From contig JALSQW010000012.1 in the NCBI GenBank assembly GCA_026985095.1, positions 115,810 to 179,809 of the forward strand: DNA of 64,000 bases, written 5' to 3'. This DNA comes from Acidimicrobiia bacterium (GTDB taxonomy: Bacteria > Actinomycetota > Acidimicrobiia > Spongiisociales > UBA5794). Position numbers and translations under genes: made by a program. This document shows, piece by piece, positions 53,186-60,875 of the stretch. The first letter of the stretch is position 1. Every line of letters begins with the position of its first letter. The notes below the pieces were generated by a model. The model saw nothing but the letters and a program-made list of their open reading frames with translations. It searched no databases and was not told the DNA's origin.

Positions 53186-53278
53186 TCACGGGTCCACGAA
53201 GAAGCGTCTCTCCTCGAGCTCGAACCGGAACCCAAGCTCGGCGGCCGCGGCGAGACGTCGGGCGCGCGGCGTTCGGCG
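53186..53278 (-). pseudogene. Remnant of an aryl-CoA ligase C-terminus
   Basis: Read on the minus strand, a 30-codon stretch ends FRFELEERRFFVDP and stop, which resembles the ending PRFELKAKRFFVQA of the PaaK-type ligase 0.4 kb upstream. It is cut off by an in-frame stop and has no start, so it looks like the tail of a lost second ligase gene. The match is short and could be coincidence. Confidence 0.4.
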
Positions 53279-53315
53279 TCACCGCGCCGGGCCATGAACG
53301 GGCGGCCCCATCGCC

Positions 53316-53594
53316 TCAATGCGCCATGGCGAAGATGAGGAAACCGAAGAGGAACACTGCGGCGAGGACGGCGAAGAGGGCGATGAACGTCCCCACCCGC
53401 CCGAGGACGACCGCGATCGACGCCAGATCCCGCCCTCGCGGTGAGCGCCGACCGGCGTCGATGGCCTGCAGCTCTCTGCGACCCAGGTACCACGCGACGG
53501 GAGCCAGGATCCCGAGACTCAGGAGGCCGAGCACCCCCAAGGCCAGGGCGAGAGCCGCTCGGCTCTCCTCCGGATAGCGATCCGGCGTGCTCAC
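53316..53594 (-). CDS. DUF4190-like small membrane protein
   Basis: A 92-residue protein with two hydrophobic helices (ALALGVLGLLSLGILAPVAWYLG and a C-terminal one, GTFIALFAVLAAVFLFGFLIFAM), joined by a short loop with GRRELQAIDAGRRSPRGRDLA. This matches the two-helix DUF4190 pattern common in actinobacteria. The GTG start follows GGAGGCG. Its role is unknown. Confidence 0.7.
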   Translation of the reverse strand: MSTPDRYPEESRAALALALGVLGLLSLGILAPVAWYLGRRELQAIDAGRRSPRGRDLASIAVVLGRVGTFIALFAVLAAVFLFGFLIFAMAH

Positions 53595-53661
53595 TGAACG
53601 CCTCCGTCGGGCACCGGCAGGGAACCCCCGGGCCGGCAGCGCGGTCGGCCGACACCACCCA

Positions 53662-54969
53662 TCATGCCTGGACGAAGAACCGTTTGGCCTTGAGTTCGAA
53701 GCGAGGCAGGGTGCCTCGGGGGACGGGAACGACCTCGGGCCGTAGGGCCAGGTCGCGGGCGAACCCCTCCGCCACCACGCCGGCGACACCGGCGGCGTCA
53801 CGGCCCTCGGCGCACTCGATCTCGATGAGGAGGTGGGCCATCTCACGCCGACGGGTGACCGTCACCCGGTACTCGTCGATCCCGTCGTGCCGCCGCACCA
53901 ACTCCTCCACCGCCGACGGGAACACGTTCACCCCCCGGACCACCACCATGTCGTCGGCGCGCCCGATGACGCCACCGGCGAGACGCAGGAACGTACGACC
54001 GCACGGACACGGCTCCGGATCGATCTCGACGAGATCACCGGTGCGGTACCGGATGACGGGGAAGCCGACCCGCCCGAGGTTGGTGAGCACGAGCTCTCCG
54101 CGCTCTCCCGGACCCACCGGTCGCTCGCCCCCCGGCTCCACCACCTCGGCGACGAACTCGGACTCGATCACGTGGACGCTCCCGGGCTGGGGTGCGCACT
54201 CGAAGCTGAAGGCGCCCACCTCCGAGGCCCCGGCATGGTCGTAGGCCCGGACTCCCCAGGTCCGCTCGATCCGGGCCTTGGTGGCGGGCACGCTGGCCCC
54301 GGGCTCGCCGGCGTGGACGGTGGTCCGCACACCGAGACGGGCCGGGTCGATGCCCTCCTCCCGGGCCACCTCGGCGAGGCGGAGCGCGTAGGTGGGCGTG
54401 CAGCACATGGCGGTGACACCCAAGCGCTCGATCAGGGCGAGCCGCTGCACGGAGGTCTGCCCACCGCCGGGGATCATCATCGCCCCGATCCGGCTCGCTC
54501 CCCCGACCGCCGCCCAGAAGCCGATGAACGGACCGAACGAGAAGGGCAGGAGCAGACGGTCCGCGGCGGTGAGCCCGGCCCCGGCGAGCACGAACCCCCA
54601 GCATCGTCCCCACCAGTCCCAGCTCTCGGCGGTGTCGTAGACTCGCAGCGGCTCGCCGGTCGTACCCGAGGTCTGATGGAAGCGCGTGTAGGCCTCCTCT
54701 CCGAACGTGCAGTTGCTCGACAGCGGAGCCCCCTCGTGCTGGGCGGCGACCAGCTCGACCTTCGTGGTGAAGGGCAGGCGGGCCAGGTCGTCCAGGTCGC
54801 GCAGATCCTCGGGACCGAAGCCGGTCGCTCCGAGCTTGTCCGTGTAGAAACGGTTCCGCCCCCAGATCTCGCCCAGGAGCCTCGAGAGCCGGTCGAGCTG
54901 GAGGGCACGGAGACGCTCCGGCGGTGCGGTCTCCACTGCCTCGTCGAAGAACCCGGGTCGCTCGCTCAT
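53662..54969 (-). CDS. Phenylacetate-CoA ligase family (PaaK-type) aryl-CoA ligase
   Basis: The 435-residue adenylate-forming enzyme has the PaaK length and motifs: HQTSGTTGEPLRVYDT (ATP loop), YDHAGASEVGAFSFEC, RYRTGDLVEIDPEPCPCGRTFLR and the hinge region IGRADDMVVVRGVNVFPSAVEE. It should form an acyl-AMP and then an aryl-CoA thioester. Its promoter region faces the Bcr operon, so it is a natural candidate for activating the aromatic acid that enters that pathway. Which acid it uses cannot be told. Confidence 0.88.
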   Translation of the reverse strand: MSERPGFFDEAVETAPPERLRALQLDRLSRLLGEIWGRNRFYTDKLGATGFGPEDLRDLDDLARLPFTTKVELVAAQHEGAPLSSNCTFGEEAYTRFHQTSGTTGEPLRVYDTAESWDWWGRCWGFVLAGAGLTAADRLLLPFSFGPFIGFWAAVGGASRIGAMMIPGGGQTSVQRLALIERLGVTAMCCTPTYALRLAEVAREEGIDPARLGVRTTVHAGEPGASVPATKARIERTWGVRAYDHAGASEVGAFSFECAPQPGSVHVIESEFVAEVVEPGGERPVGPGERGELVLTNLGRVGFPVIRYRTGDLVEIDPEPCPCGRTFLRLAGGVIGRADDMVVVRGVNVFPSAVEELVRRHDGIDEYRVTVTRRREMAHLLIEIECAEGRDAAGVAGVVAEGFARDLALRPEVVPVPRGTLPRFELKAKRFFVQA

Positions 54970-55067
54970 GGCCCGGCAGTCTCGCACATCACCGCCGCTC
55001 GTCGCATCGGCGAGCCTGAGAATGATGCAGACGCGTCACGGTGATGACGCGGCGGCTGCTTGTCACC

Positions 55068-55079
55068 GACCGTTCGGTC
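55068..55079. promoter_or_regulatory. Operator GACCGTTCGGTC before the Bcr operon
   Basis: A perfect GACCG-NN-CGGTC inverted repeat, 49 bp before the first gene of the reductase operon and 99 bp before the divergent ligase start. It could control both. Confidence 0.75.
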
Positions 55080-55095
55080 GGGCATGATACTTGCT

Positions 55096-55107
55096 GACCG
55101 GACAGTC
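55096..55107. promoter_or_regulatory. Second operator half-match GACCGGACAGTC before the Bcr operon
   Basis: It differs from the consensus in one base and starts 28 bp after the first site, on nearly the same face of the helix expected for two bound dimers. It is 21 bp from the start codon. Confidence 0.5.
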
Positions 55108-55127
55108 AGTCTCACACGGGGAGCATC

Positions 55128-56294
55128 ATGACCGCCGAGACCGTCGAGAGCATCGTCGACGAGACCCGCACCATCATCGAGGACCCGTCCTACCCGATGG
55201 CTCGCCGATGGCTCGAGGAGCATCCCGGCGGGAAGGTCCTCGGCCACTTCCAGGTCTACTTCCCTGAGGAGCTGGCCCACGCCGCGGGCGTCCTTCCCCT
55301 CAAGGTCGCCGGGTTCGACACCGCCTTGCCCATCCGCAAGGCCGACGCCCATCTCGCCGCCTTCGTGTGCTCCATCGCACGCAGCGCCCTCGAGCTGGTC
55401 ATGTCCGGGACGTTCGATCTCCTCGACATGTTCGTGTTCCCCCCGATCTGCGACGTCGCCCGCCACTCGTGTGCGGTGTGGGCACGGAACTTCGAGGACG
55501 TCGACTGTCAGATCATCTACCTCCCCCACAACGCGGCCTCACCGGCAGCGGTTCCCTACCTCACCGGGGAGTACCGGCGCATCCTCCGCGAGATCGAGGA
55601 GGTCGCCTCCACCCGCGTCTCCGACGAGGCCCTGCGCCGGTCGATCGACGTGTTCAACGAGAACCGTCGCCTCCTTCGGGAGCTGTACCGGATCAAGCGC
55701 GACACCCCATGGAACCTGTCCGCGGTCGAGGCCTACATCCTGACCCGGGCGGCCGGGGTCATGCCCCGTGAGCAGCACAACGACATCCTGCGCCGGGCCC
55801 TGGCCGCCATCGAACGACGCGACGCCAAACCCCAGGACCGCATCAAGGTCGTCTTCTCCGGCGGGTTCTGCGAGCAGCCGCCCCTCGACCTCATCTCGGT
55901 GCTCCAGGACGCCTGCTACATCGTCGACGACGACTTCATGGTGGGGCTCCGCTGGATCCTCGAGGACGTCGCCGCCGACGGCGACCCGCTCGAAGCCCTC
56001 GCCGACGCCTACCTCAACCACTCCGATTACAGCCCCGTCCAACACGACCCCCGCAAACCCAAAGAGGACATGCTGCTGCACAAGATCGAGGCGGCGGGCG
56101 CCGAAGCAGCGATCATCGCCGCGGCCAAGATGTGCGAACCGGGGCTCGAGGAGCAGGTCGGCTACAGCCAACGGCTCTACGACGTCGGGATCCCCCATCT
56201 CGTCATGGAGTTCGAGGAGAAGTCCAACACGTTCGAACAGACCCGCATGGAGGTCGAGACCTTCGCCGAGTCGCTGCTGTTCGAGTTCGCCTGA
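55128..56294 (+). CDS. bcrC: Benzoyl-CoA reductase catalytic subunit, BcrC/BzdN type
   Basis: A 388-residue member of the 2-hydroxyglutaryl-CoA dehydratase D-component family (PF06050). Segments typical of BcrC/BadD/BzdN are GKVLGHFQVYFPEELAHAAG, FPPICDVARHSCAVW, SGGFCEQPPLDLI, DDDFMVGLRWILEDV and AAKMCEPGLEEQV. Cysteines at 81, 108, 115, 248, 263 and 336 include likely [4Fe-4S] ligands. It is the first gene of an operon with a second D-component and two ATPases, the composition of class I benzoyl-CoA reductase. The related dehydratases are the main alternative. Confidence 0.85.
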   Translation: MTAETVESIVDETRTIIEDPSYPMARRWLEEHPGGKVLGHFQVYFPEELAHAAGVLPLKVAGFDTALPIRKADAHLAAFVCSIARSALELVMSGTFDLLDMFVFPPICDVARHSCAVWARNFEDVDCQIIYLPHNAASPAAVPYLTGEYRRILREIEEVASTRVSDEALRRSIDVFNENRRLLRELYRIKRDTPWNLSAVEAYILTRAAGVMPREQHNDILRRALAAIERRDAKPQDRIKVVFSGGFCEQPPLDLISVLQDACYIVDDDFMVGLRWILEDVAADGDPLEALADAYLNHSDYSPVQHDPRKPKEDMLLHKIEAAGAEAAIIAAAKMCEPGLEEQVGYSQRLYDVGIPHLVMEFEEKSNTFEQTRMEVETFAESLLFEFA

Positions 56295-56309
56295 CCGGGA
56301 GGAACACCG

Positions 56310-57632
56310 ATGACATCCCCTACCAAGCACGAACGCCGCATCGTGATCCGGCCGCCCCTGTCGCTGGCCGGTACGACCCGCGACGAGAACCGCACGCTCA
56401 TCCGAGACTGGTGGGCCGACCTCGACGCGGCCGAAAACGAAGGCCGGCCCGTCGCCAATGTGTTCGTGATGGGATCGATGGCGGAGATCCTGCGCACCTT
56501 CGACATGCCCATCTCGTTCCCCGAGATGACGTCGCTGCAGACCGCGGTCCGGGGCCGATCGTTGGAGTACATCACCACCGCGGAGGACGCCGGCTACTCC
56601 CCCGACATCTGCGGCTACGTCAAGGCCGATGTGGGGGTCCACCTCCAAGGCGGAGACCATCCGATGGGTCACCTCCCCAAGCCCTCGTTGGTGGTGGCGA
56701 CGAACCTGTGCAACACCTACATCAAGTGGGGCGAGATCTGGGAGCGGATGTACGAGTGCCCGGTCTTCGTCTTCGACATCCCCGGCTGGCGCGGCAGCGG
56801 ATTCGAGACGAAGAAGGGTTCAGGCACGTTCCGGGACGACGTCCGCTACGTCGAGGCCCAGATCCATGAGCTGATCGCCCTCGCCGAGGAGGTCACGGGC
56901 AGGAGGTTCGACATCGACGAGTTCCGCGAGACCCTCGGCCACGTCAACGAGCTGTCCCGCCTCTTCCAGGAGGTGCTCGAGCTCAACCAGCATCGGCCTG
57001 CGCCGTTCAACGCGCTGACCGAAGGCATCAACCTGATGGGCATCGTCAACGCCTATCGGGGAAGCCCGAAGGGCACCCACTTCCTCGAGACCGCCAAGGC
57101 CGAGTTCGAAGAGCGCATCGCCAACGGCGTCGGGGCGGTGCCCGACGAACGCTTCCGCCTGCTCCTGGTCGGGACCGCCTGCTACTCCAACTTCCGGGAC
57201 TTCGCCGGGCTCTTCGAGGACTGGCAGGGAGTGTTCGCCCATTCCGACTACATGTCGTTCGCCGGCGGGGCCCTCGATCGAGGCATCGTCTACGACCTCG
57301 ATCGACCCTTCGAGTCGATGGCCGAACAGATGGTCCTCAGCACCCAAGAGGCCATGGGCGGCATGTTCTGGGGTCAGGACTGGCTCACCGAGGTCGTCCG
57401 CGACTGGGACGTCGACGGCATCGTCTTCCACGGCGTGAAGTCATGTCGCACCGTCTCGACCGGCCTCCCCGACGAACGGGAATGGCTGCTCCGCCACCGG
57501 GACATCCCCGGCCTGTTCATCCAGTCCGATCTCGTCGATCCCCGGCTGTGGTCCGAGGCCCAGCTCAAGAACCGGATCGACGCGTTCTTCGAGTCACTCG
57601 AGAGTCGCCGGGCCGCCGGCGCGAGGAGGTAG
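56310..57632 (+). CDS. bcrB: Benzoyl-CoA reductase catalytic subunit, BcrB/BzdO type
   Basis: The 440-residue second D-component protein matches the length of BcrB/BzdO. Typical parts are ICGYVKADVGVHLQGGDHPMGHLPKPSLVV (C101), NLCNTYIKWGEIWERMYECPVFVFDIPG (C134) and GVKSCRTVSTGLPDEREWLL near the C-terminus. With BcrC it should hold the [4Fe-4S] clusters and the aromatic CoA ester. It is 15 bp behind BcrC and followed at 4 bp by the first ATPase gene. Confidence 0.85.
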   Translation: MTSPTKHERRIVIRPPLSLAGTTRDENRTLIRDWWADLDAAENEGRPVANVFVMGSMAEILRTFDMPISFPEMTSLQTAVRGRSLEYITTAEDAGYSPDICGYVKADVGVHLQGGDHPMGHLPKPSLVVATNLCNTYIKWGEIWERMYECPVFVFDIPGWRGSGFETKKGSGTFRDDVRYVEAQIHELIALAEEVTGRRFDIDEFRETLGHVNELSRLFQEVLELNQHRPAPFNALTEGINLMGIVNAYRGSPKGTHFLETAKAEFEERIANGVGAVPDERFRLLLVGTACYSNFRDFAGLFEDWQGVFAHSDYMSFAGGALDRGIVYDLDRPFESMAEQMVLSTQEAMGGMFWGQDWLTEVVRDWDVDGIVFHGVKSCRTVSTGLPDEREWLLRHRDIPGLFIQSDLVDPRLWSEAQLKNRIDAFFESLESRRAAGARR

Positions 57633-57636
57633 CACG

Positions 57637-58443
57637 ATGCTCGTCGCAGGCGTCGACGTCGGATCCACCCAGACGAAAGCCGTCGTCATGAACGAGAAGC
57701 GCGAGGTCCTCGGCAAAGGTCTCGTCCCCACCGGCGCCCGACTCAACGAGGCCGGTCAGGCGGCCTTCGAGGAGGCCCTGGCCCGGGCCGGCGCCAAGGA
57801 GTCCGAGGTCGGGTTCGTGGTCGGAACCGGATATGGACGCTATCGGGTCGAGTTCGGCGACGCCCAGGTGACCGAGATCTCCTGCCACGCCCGTGGCGCC
57901 GTGTTCCTGTTCCCGAACACCCGCACGGTGCTCGACATCGGCGGGCAGGACACGAAGGGCATCAAGGTCGGCCCCGACGGCCAGGTCATCGACTTCAACA
58001 TGAACGACAAGTGCGCTGCCGGCACCGGGCGGTTCCTCGGGGCGGCGTCCGAGGCGCTCGAGGTACCCCTTCCCGACCTGGGCGCCTTGGCGCTGTCGGG
58101 ACGGAACCCGGTCAAGATGACCACCACCTGCACGGTGTTCGCCGAATCGGAGATCCTCGGTTGGCTGGCGAAGGGTCGCCATGTCGAGGACGTCGTCGCC
58201 GGTGTCCACAAGGCGATCGCCTCCCGAAGCGTCGGGCTCCTGCGACGGGTCGGGATCGAACCGGAGGTCACCTTCACCGGCGGGGTCTCCAACAACGAGG
58301 CCATGGTCGAGCTCATCTCGGAGCTCGTCGGGATGCCGGTGAACACCAGCTCGGAGACCCACCACTGCGGGGCCCTGGGGGCGGCGTTGTTCGCCCTCGA
58401 ACAGATCCTGACCGGAGCGATGACCGAAAGGCAGACCGTATGA
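57637..58443 (+). CDS. BcrAD/BadFG-type ATPase subunit 1 of benzoyl-CoA reductase
   Basis: A 268-residue acetate/sugar kinase-fold ATPase. It has the phosphate-binding GVDVGSTQTKAVV, the DIGGQDTKGIK loop, and C126 (NDKCAAGTGRFL) and C165 (TTTCTVFAESE), which in this family bind a bridging [4Fe-4S] cluster. It would use ATP to drive low-potential electrons into the catalytic subunits. Its size is that of the short BzdP/BzdQ or BcrD type. It overlaps the next ATPase by 4 bp. Confidence 0.87.
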   Translation: MLVAGVDVGSTQTKAVVMNEKREVLGKGLVPTGARLNEAGQAAFEEALARAGAKESEVGFVVGTGYGRYRVEFGDAQVTEISCHARGAVFLFPNTRTVLDIGGQDTKGIKVGPDGQVIDFNMNDKCAAGTGRFLGAASEALEVPLPDLGALALSGRNPVKMTTTCTVFAESEILGWLAKGRHVEDVVAGVHKAIASRSVGLLRRVGIEPEVTFTGGVSNNEAMVELISELVGMPVNTSSETHHCGALGAALFALEQILTGAMTERQTV

Positions 58444-59258
58444 GCGACATCACCGCAGGTATCGACCTGGGCTCGACCTACACCAAGGCGGTCCTCGTCG
58501 CGGCCGATGGTACGATCCTGGGCCGCCACGAAGGCAAGACCGGGTTCCATTTCGCCAAGGCGGCGGATCGGGCGCTGCGCGAGTCGTTGGACGACGCCGG
58601 CGTCGACCGTGACGACGTCACCTACGTCGCGACGACCGGCTTCGGGCGGTACGCCGCGGACCTGCGGGACCTGGCCATCACCGAGCTGACCTGCCACGCC
58701 TACGCGGTGCATGTGTTGTTCCCCGACGTCCGGACGGTCCTCGATGTCGGCGGCCAGCTCGTCAAGGCGATCCGGATGGACGACAAGGGTCGGGTCCAGG
58801 GCTTCCGCCTCAACGACAAGTGCGCCGCAGGGTCGGGTGCGTTCCTGGAGAAGACCGTCCGCTACCTCGGCCACGACGTGAACGCCATCACCGGCTACTC
58901 GGAGAAGGCGACCAAGCCGGTGAGCGTGTCCTCGGTGTGCGCCGTGTTCGCCGAGTCCGAGATCATCAATCACCTCGCCGCCGGCGAGAAGGAGGAGGAC
59001 GTCACGGCCGGGGCCGTCGTGGCGTTGGCCGGACGGGCCGCTCAGGTCCTCAAGCGGGTCAAGCCCGAGCCGCCGTGCGCGTTGACGGGTGGGCTCACCC
59101 GGGTGCCGCTGGTCCGTCGACAGCTCGAAGAGATCCTCGGCTTCGAGTTCCGCGTGCCCGACCGGGACCTGGGGGCCTTCGCCGGTGCCTACGGAGCAGG
59201 CCTCCTGGCCCACCAGCGGCTCCGCAAGGTGCGGGCCACCGAACCCGTCGCGGTCTGA
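58440..59258 (+). CDS. BcrAD/BadFG-type ATPase subunit 2 of benzoyl-CoA reductase
   Basis: A 272-residue homologue of the ATPase before it, with GIDLGSTYTKAVL, C128 (NDKCAAGSGAFL) and C167 (SSVCAVFAESE). The ATP loop reads VGGQLVKAIR; the usual aspartate of GGQD is leucine here. Having two non-identical ATPases argues for a heteromeric benzoyl-CoA reductase, because the dehydratase activators are single homodimeric proteins. It ends 1 bp before the next start. Confidence 0.86.
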   Translation: MSDITAGIDLGSTYTKAVLVAADGTILGRHEGKTGFHFAKAADRALRESLDDAGVDRDDVTYVATTGFGRYAADLRDLAITELTCHAYAVHVLFPDVRTVLDVGGQLVKAIRMDDKGRVQGFRLNDKCAAGSGAFLEKTVRYLGHDVNAITGYSEKATKPVSVSSVCAVFAESEIINHLAAGEKEEDVTAGAVVALAGRAAQVLKRVKPEPPCALTGGLTRVPLVRRQLEEILGFEFRVPDRDLGAFAGAYGAGLLAHQRLRKVRATEPVAV

Positions 59259-59259
59259 G

Positions 59260-60111
59260 ATGCCGGCCCGGTTCCTCGACCCCGAGGAGGCCGTCGCGCT
59301 CGTCGAGCCAGGCTCGACGGTGGCCGTCGGCGGCATGCAGCTCACCGCTGCTCCGATGACCCTCGTGCGCGGCCTCATCCGGCGCCGGGTGCGGATCGGT
59401 CGGCTGGTGACCAGCCCGTCGGCGTCGCTGCAGGCCGAGCTCCCGATCGCCGCCGGGCTCGTCGACGAGATCGTCAGCCCCTATGTCGGGTTCGAGCATC
59501 TCGGCCTGGCTCCGGCCTTCCGGCGGGCGGCCGAGACCGGAACGCTGCGGATCCTCGAGATCGACGAGGGGTCGCTCACCCATGCGCTCCATGCCGGGGC
59601 CGGCGGGATCCCCTTCGTGCCGTGCCCTCCTGGCGTCGACCTCACCGACATCCCGAGGGTCGATCCCGAGCTGTTCCGGCGAGTCGTCGATCCCTTCACG
59701 GGCTCCGAGCACTGGGCCGTGCCGGCCATCCGACCCGACACGACGCTGCTCGCCGGCGCGGTCGCCGACGAACGGGGCAATGTCGCCCTCGATCGGTTCC
59801 CGTTCACCGACCGCGAGATGGCGCTCGCCGCCCGACGGTTGATCGTCGAGGTCGAAGAGGTCGTCCCGGCCGGGGCGCTCGCCGACCGCGCACCGGGAAC
59901 GACCCTGCCTTCGTTCCTCGTCGACGCCGTGGTCGTCGCCCCGGGCGGCTGCCACCCCACCGAGTACCCGGAGCGGTACGGCCGGGACGAAGCAGCGATC
60001 GTCGACTATCTGCAGCTGGCCAAGGACCCCGCCGGACTGGAGGACCGGGTGGCGGAGCTCGTCGCCGAGAGCGAGGATGCCTATCGAGCACGTCGGGGAG
60101 GGACCTCGTGA
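59260..60111 (+). CDS. CoA-transferase-fold alpha subunit, IpdA/GctA-like
   Basis: The 283-residue protein belongs to class I CoA-transferase alpha subunits (GSTVAVGGMQLTAAPMTLVRGLIR, SPYVGFEHLGLAPAFRRAAETG, E100 and E103 in LEIDEGSLTHALHAGAGGIPFVP). It is close in size and character to IpdA, which with IpdB hydrolyses a ring C-C bond in steroid degradation. In the partner the transferase glutamate is replaced by glycine. It could hydrolytically open the reduced ring from the Bcr reaction, or be a true CoA-transferase. Confidence 0.75.
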   Translation: MPARFLDPEEAVALVEPGSTVAVGGMQLTAAPMTLVRGLIRRRVRIGRLVTSPSASLQAELPIAAGLVDEIVSPYVGFEHLGLAPAFRRAAETGTLRILEIDEGSLTHALHAGAGGIPFVPCPPGVDLTDIPRVDPELFRRVVDPFTGSEHWAVPAIRPDTTLLAGAVADERGNVALDRFPFTDREMALAARRLIVEVEEVVPAGALADRAPGTTLPSFLVDAVVVAPGGCHPTEYPERYGRDEAAIVDYLQLAKDPAGLEDRVAELVAESEDAYRARRGGTS

Positions 60112-60866
60112 CCGGCTGGAGCACGTCCGAGTTGATGGCGATCGTGATGGCCCGCGCCTTCGACGACGGTGAGGTGGTGGTGATGGGGGCGGTCCCGGCG
60201 CTCCCGATGGCAGCCTGCCGCCTCGCCCGTGCCACCCACGCCCCGAACCTGGAGTTCATCGTCGGGGGAAGCGGCACGGTCAGCCCGGAGCCCGACCGGC
60301 TCCCCGCGTCGTCCTGCGGTGGCGACCTCGCACCTGCCGCCACCACCTTGGCCCTACCCGACGTCGTCCTCCTCGAGGGGCGCGGCGACGCGTTCGACGT
60401 CTTCTGCGCCGGCGGCCTCCAGATCGACGCCCACGGCAACTGCAACCTGATCGTCGTCGGCGACTGGGAGCGCCCGAAGCTCAGGGGTCCAGGCACCGTC
60501 GGGCTCCCGTTCCTGCCCAACACCAGGCGCTCGATCATCTACACCCAGAGCCACACGCCGCGGACCTTCGTCGAGAAGGTCGACTTCGTCGGCGGGCCCG
60601 GACATCCTTCGGGACCCGAACAGGCGCGACCGTACCGCAAGGAAGGCCCGACGCTGGTGGTCACTCCCTTGGCGACCTTCGACTTCGACGCGACCGGCCG
60701 GATGCGCCTCTCCACCGTGCATCCGGGCGTGACCGTGGACGAGGTGCTGGCGGCCACCGGCTTCATCCCGGCACCCGGACCCGGGCCGACCGTCACCCCG
60801 GAACCCACCGACGAGGAGCTGGGGACCCTCCGGGCCATCGATCCCGACGGAGTACTGCGAAGATAA
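60108..60866 (+). CDS. CoA-transferase-fold beta subunit, IpdB/GctB-like, lacking the catalytic Glu
   Basis: The 252-residue partner starts with GTG in a GTGA overlap. Residues 51-56 read IVGGSG where class I transferases have ESG; GctB uses Glu54 and this protein has Gly54. Further parts resemble IpdB: AGGLQIDAHGNCN, FVEKVDFVGGPGH, ATFDFDATGRMRLSTVHPGVTVDE. IpdAB is known to cleave a cyclohexenone-type ring of a CoA ester without a transferase glutamate. A ring-opening role here is inferred, not shown. Confidence 0.75.
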   Translation: MTGWSTSELMAIVMARAFDDGEVVVMGAVPALPMAACRLARATHAPNLEFIVGGSGTVSPEPDRLPASSCGGDLAPAATTLALPDVVLLEGRGDAFDVFCAGGLQIDAHGNCNLIVVGDWERPKLRGPGTVGLPFLPNTRRSIIYTQSHTPRTFVEKVDFVGGPGHPSGPEQARPYRKEGPTLVVTPLATFDFDATGRMRLSTVHPGVTVDEVLAATGFIPAPGPGPTVTPEPTDEELGTLRAIDPDGVLRR

Positions 60867-60875
60867 GGAGACACC

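Noticed and set aside
55128-57632. 2-Hydroxyglutaryl-CoA or aryl-lactyl-CoA dehydratase
   Set aside because: Those systems have one homodimeric activator; here two distinct ATPases follow, and Hcr, BadH-like and ligase genes are present. It is kept as the main alternative.
59260-60866. Ordinary glutaconate or 3-oxoadipate CoA-transferase
   Set aside because: The catalytic glutamate position in the beta subunit is glycine, so a normal transferase mechanism is unlikely, though not ruled out.
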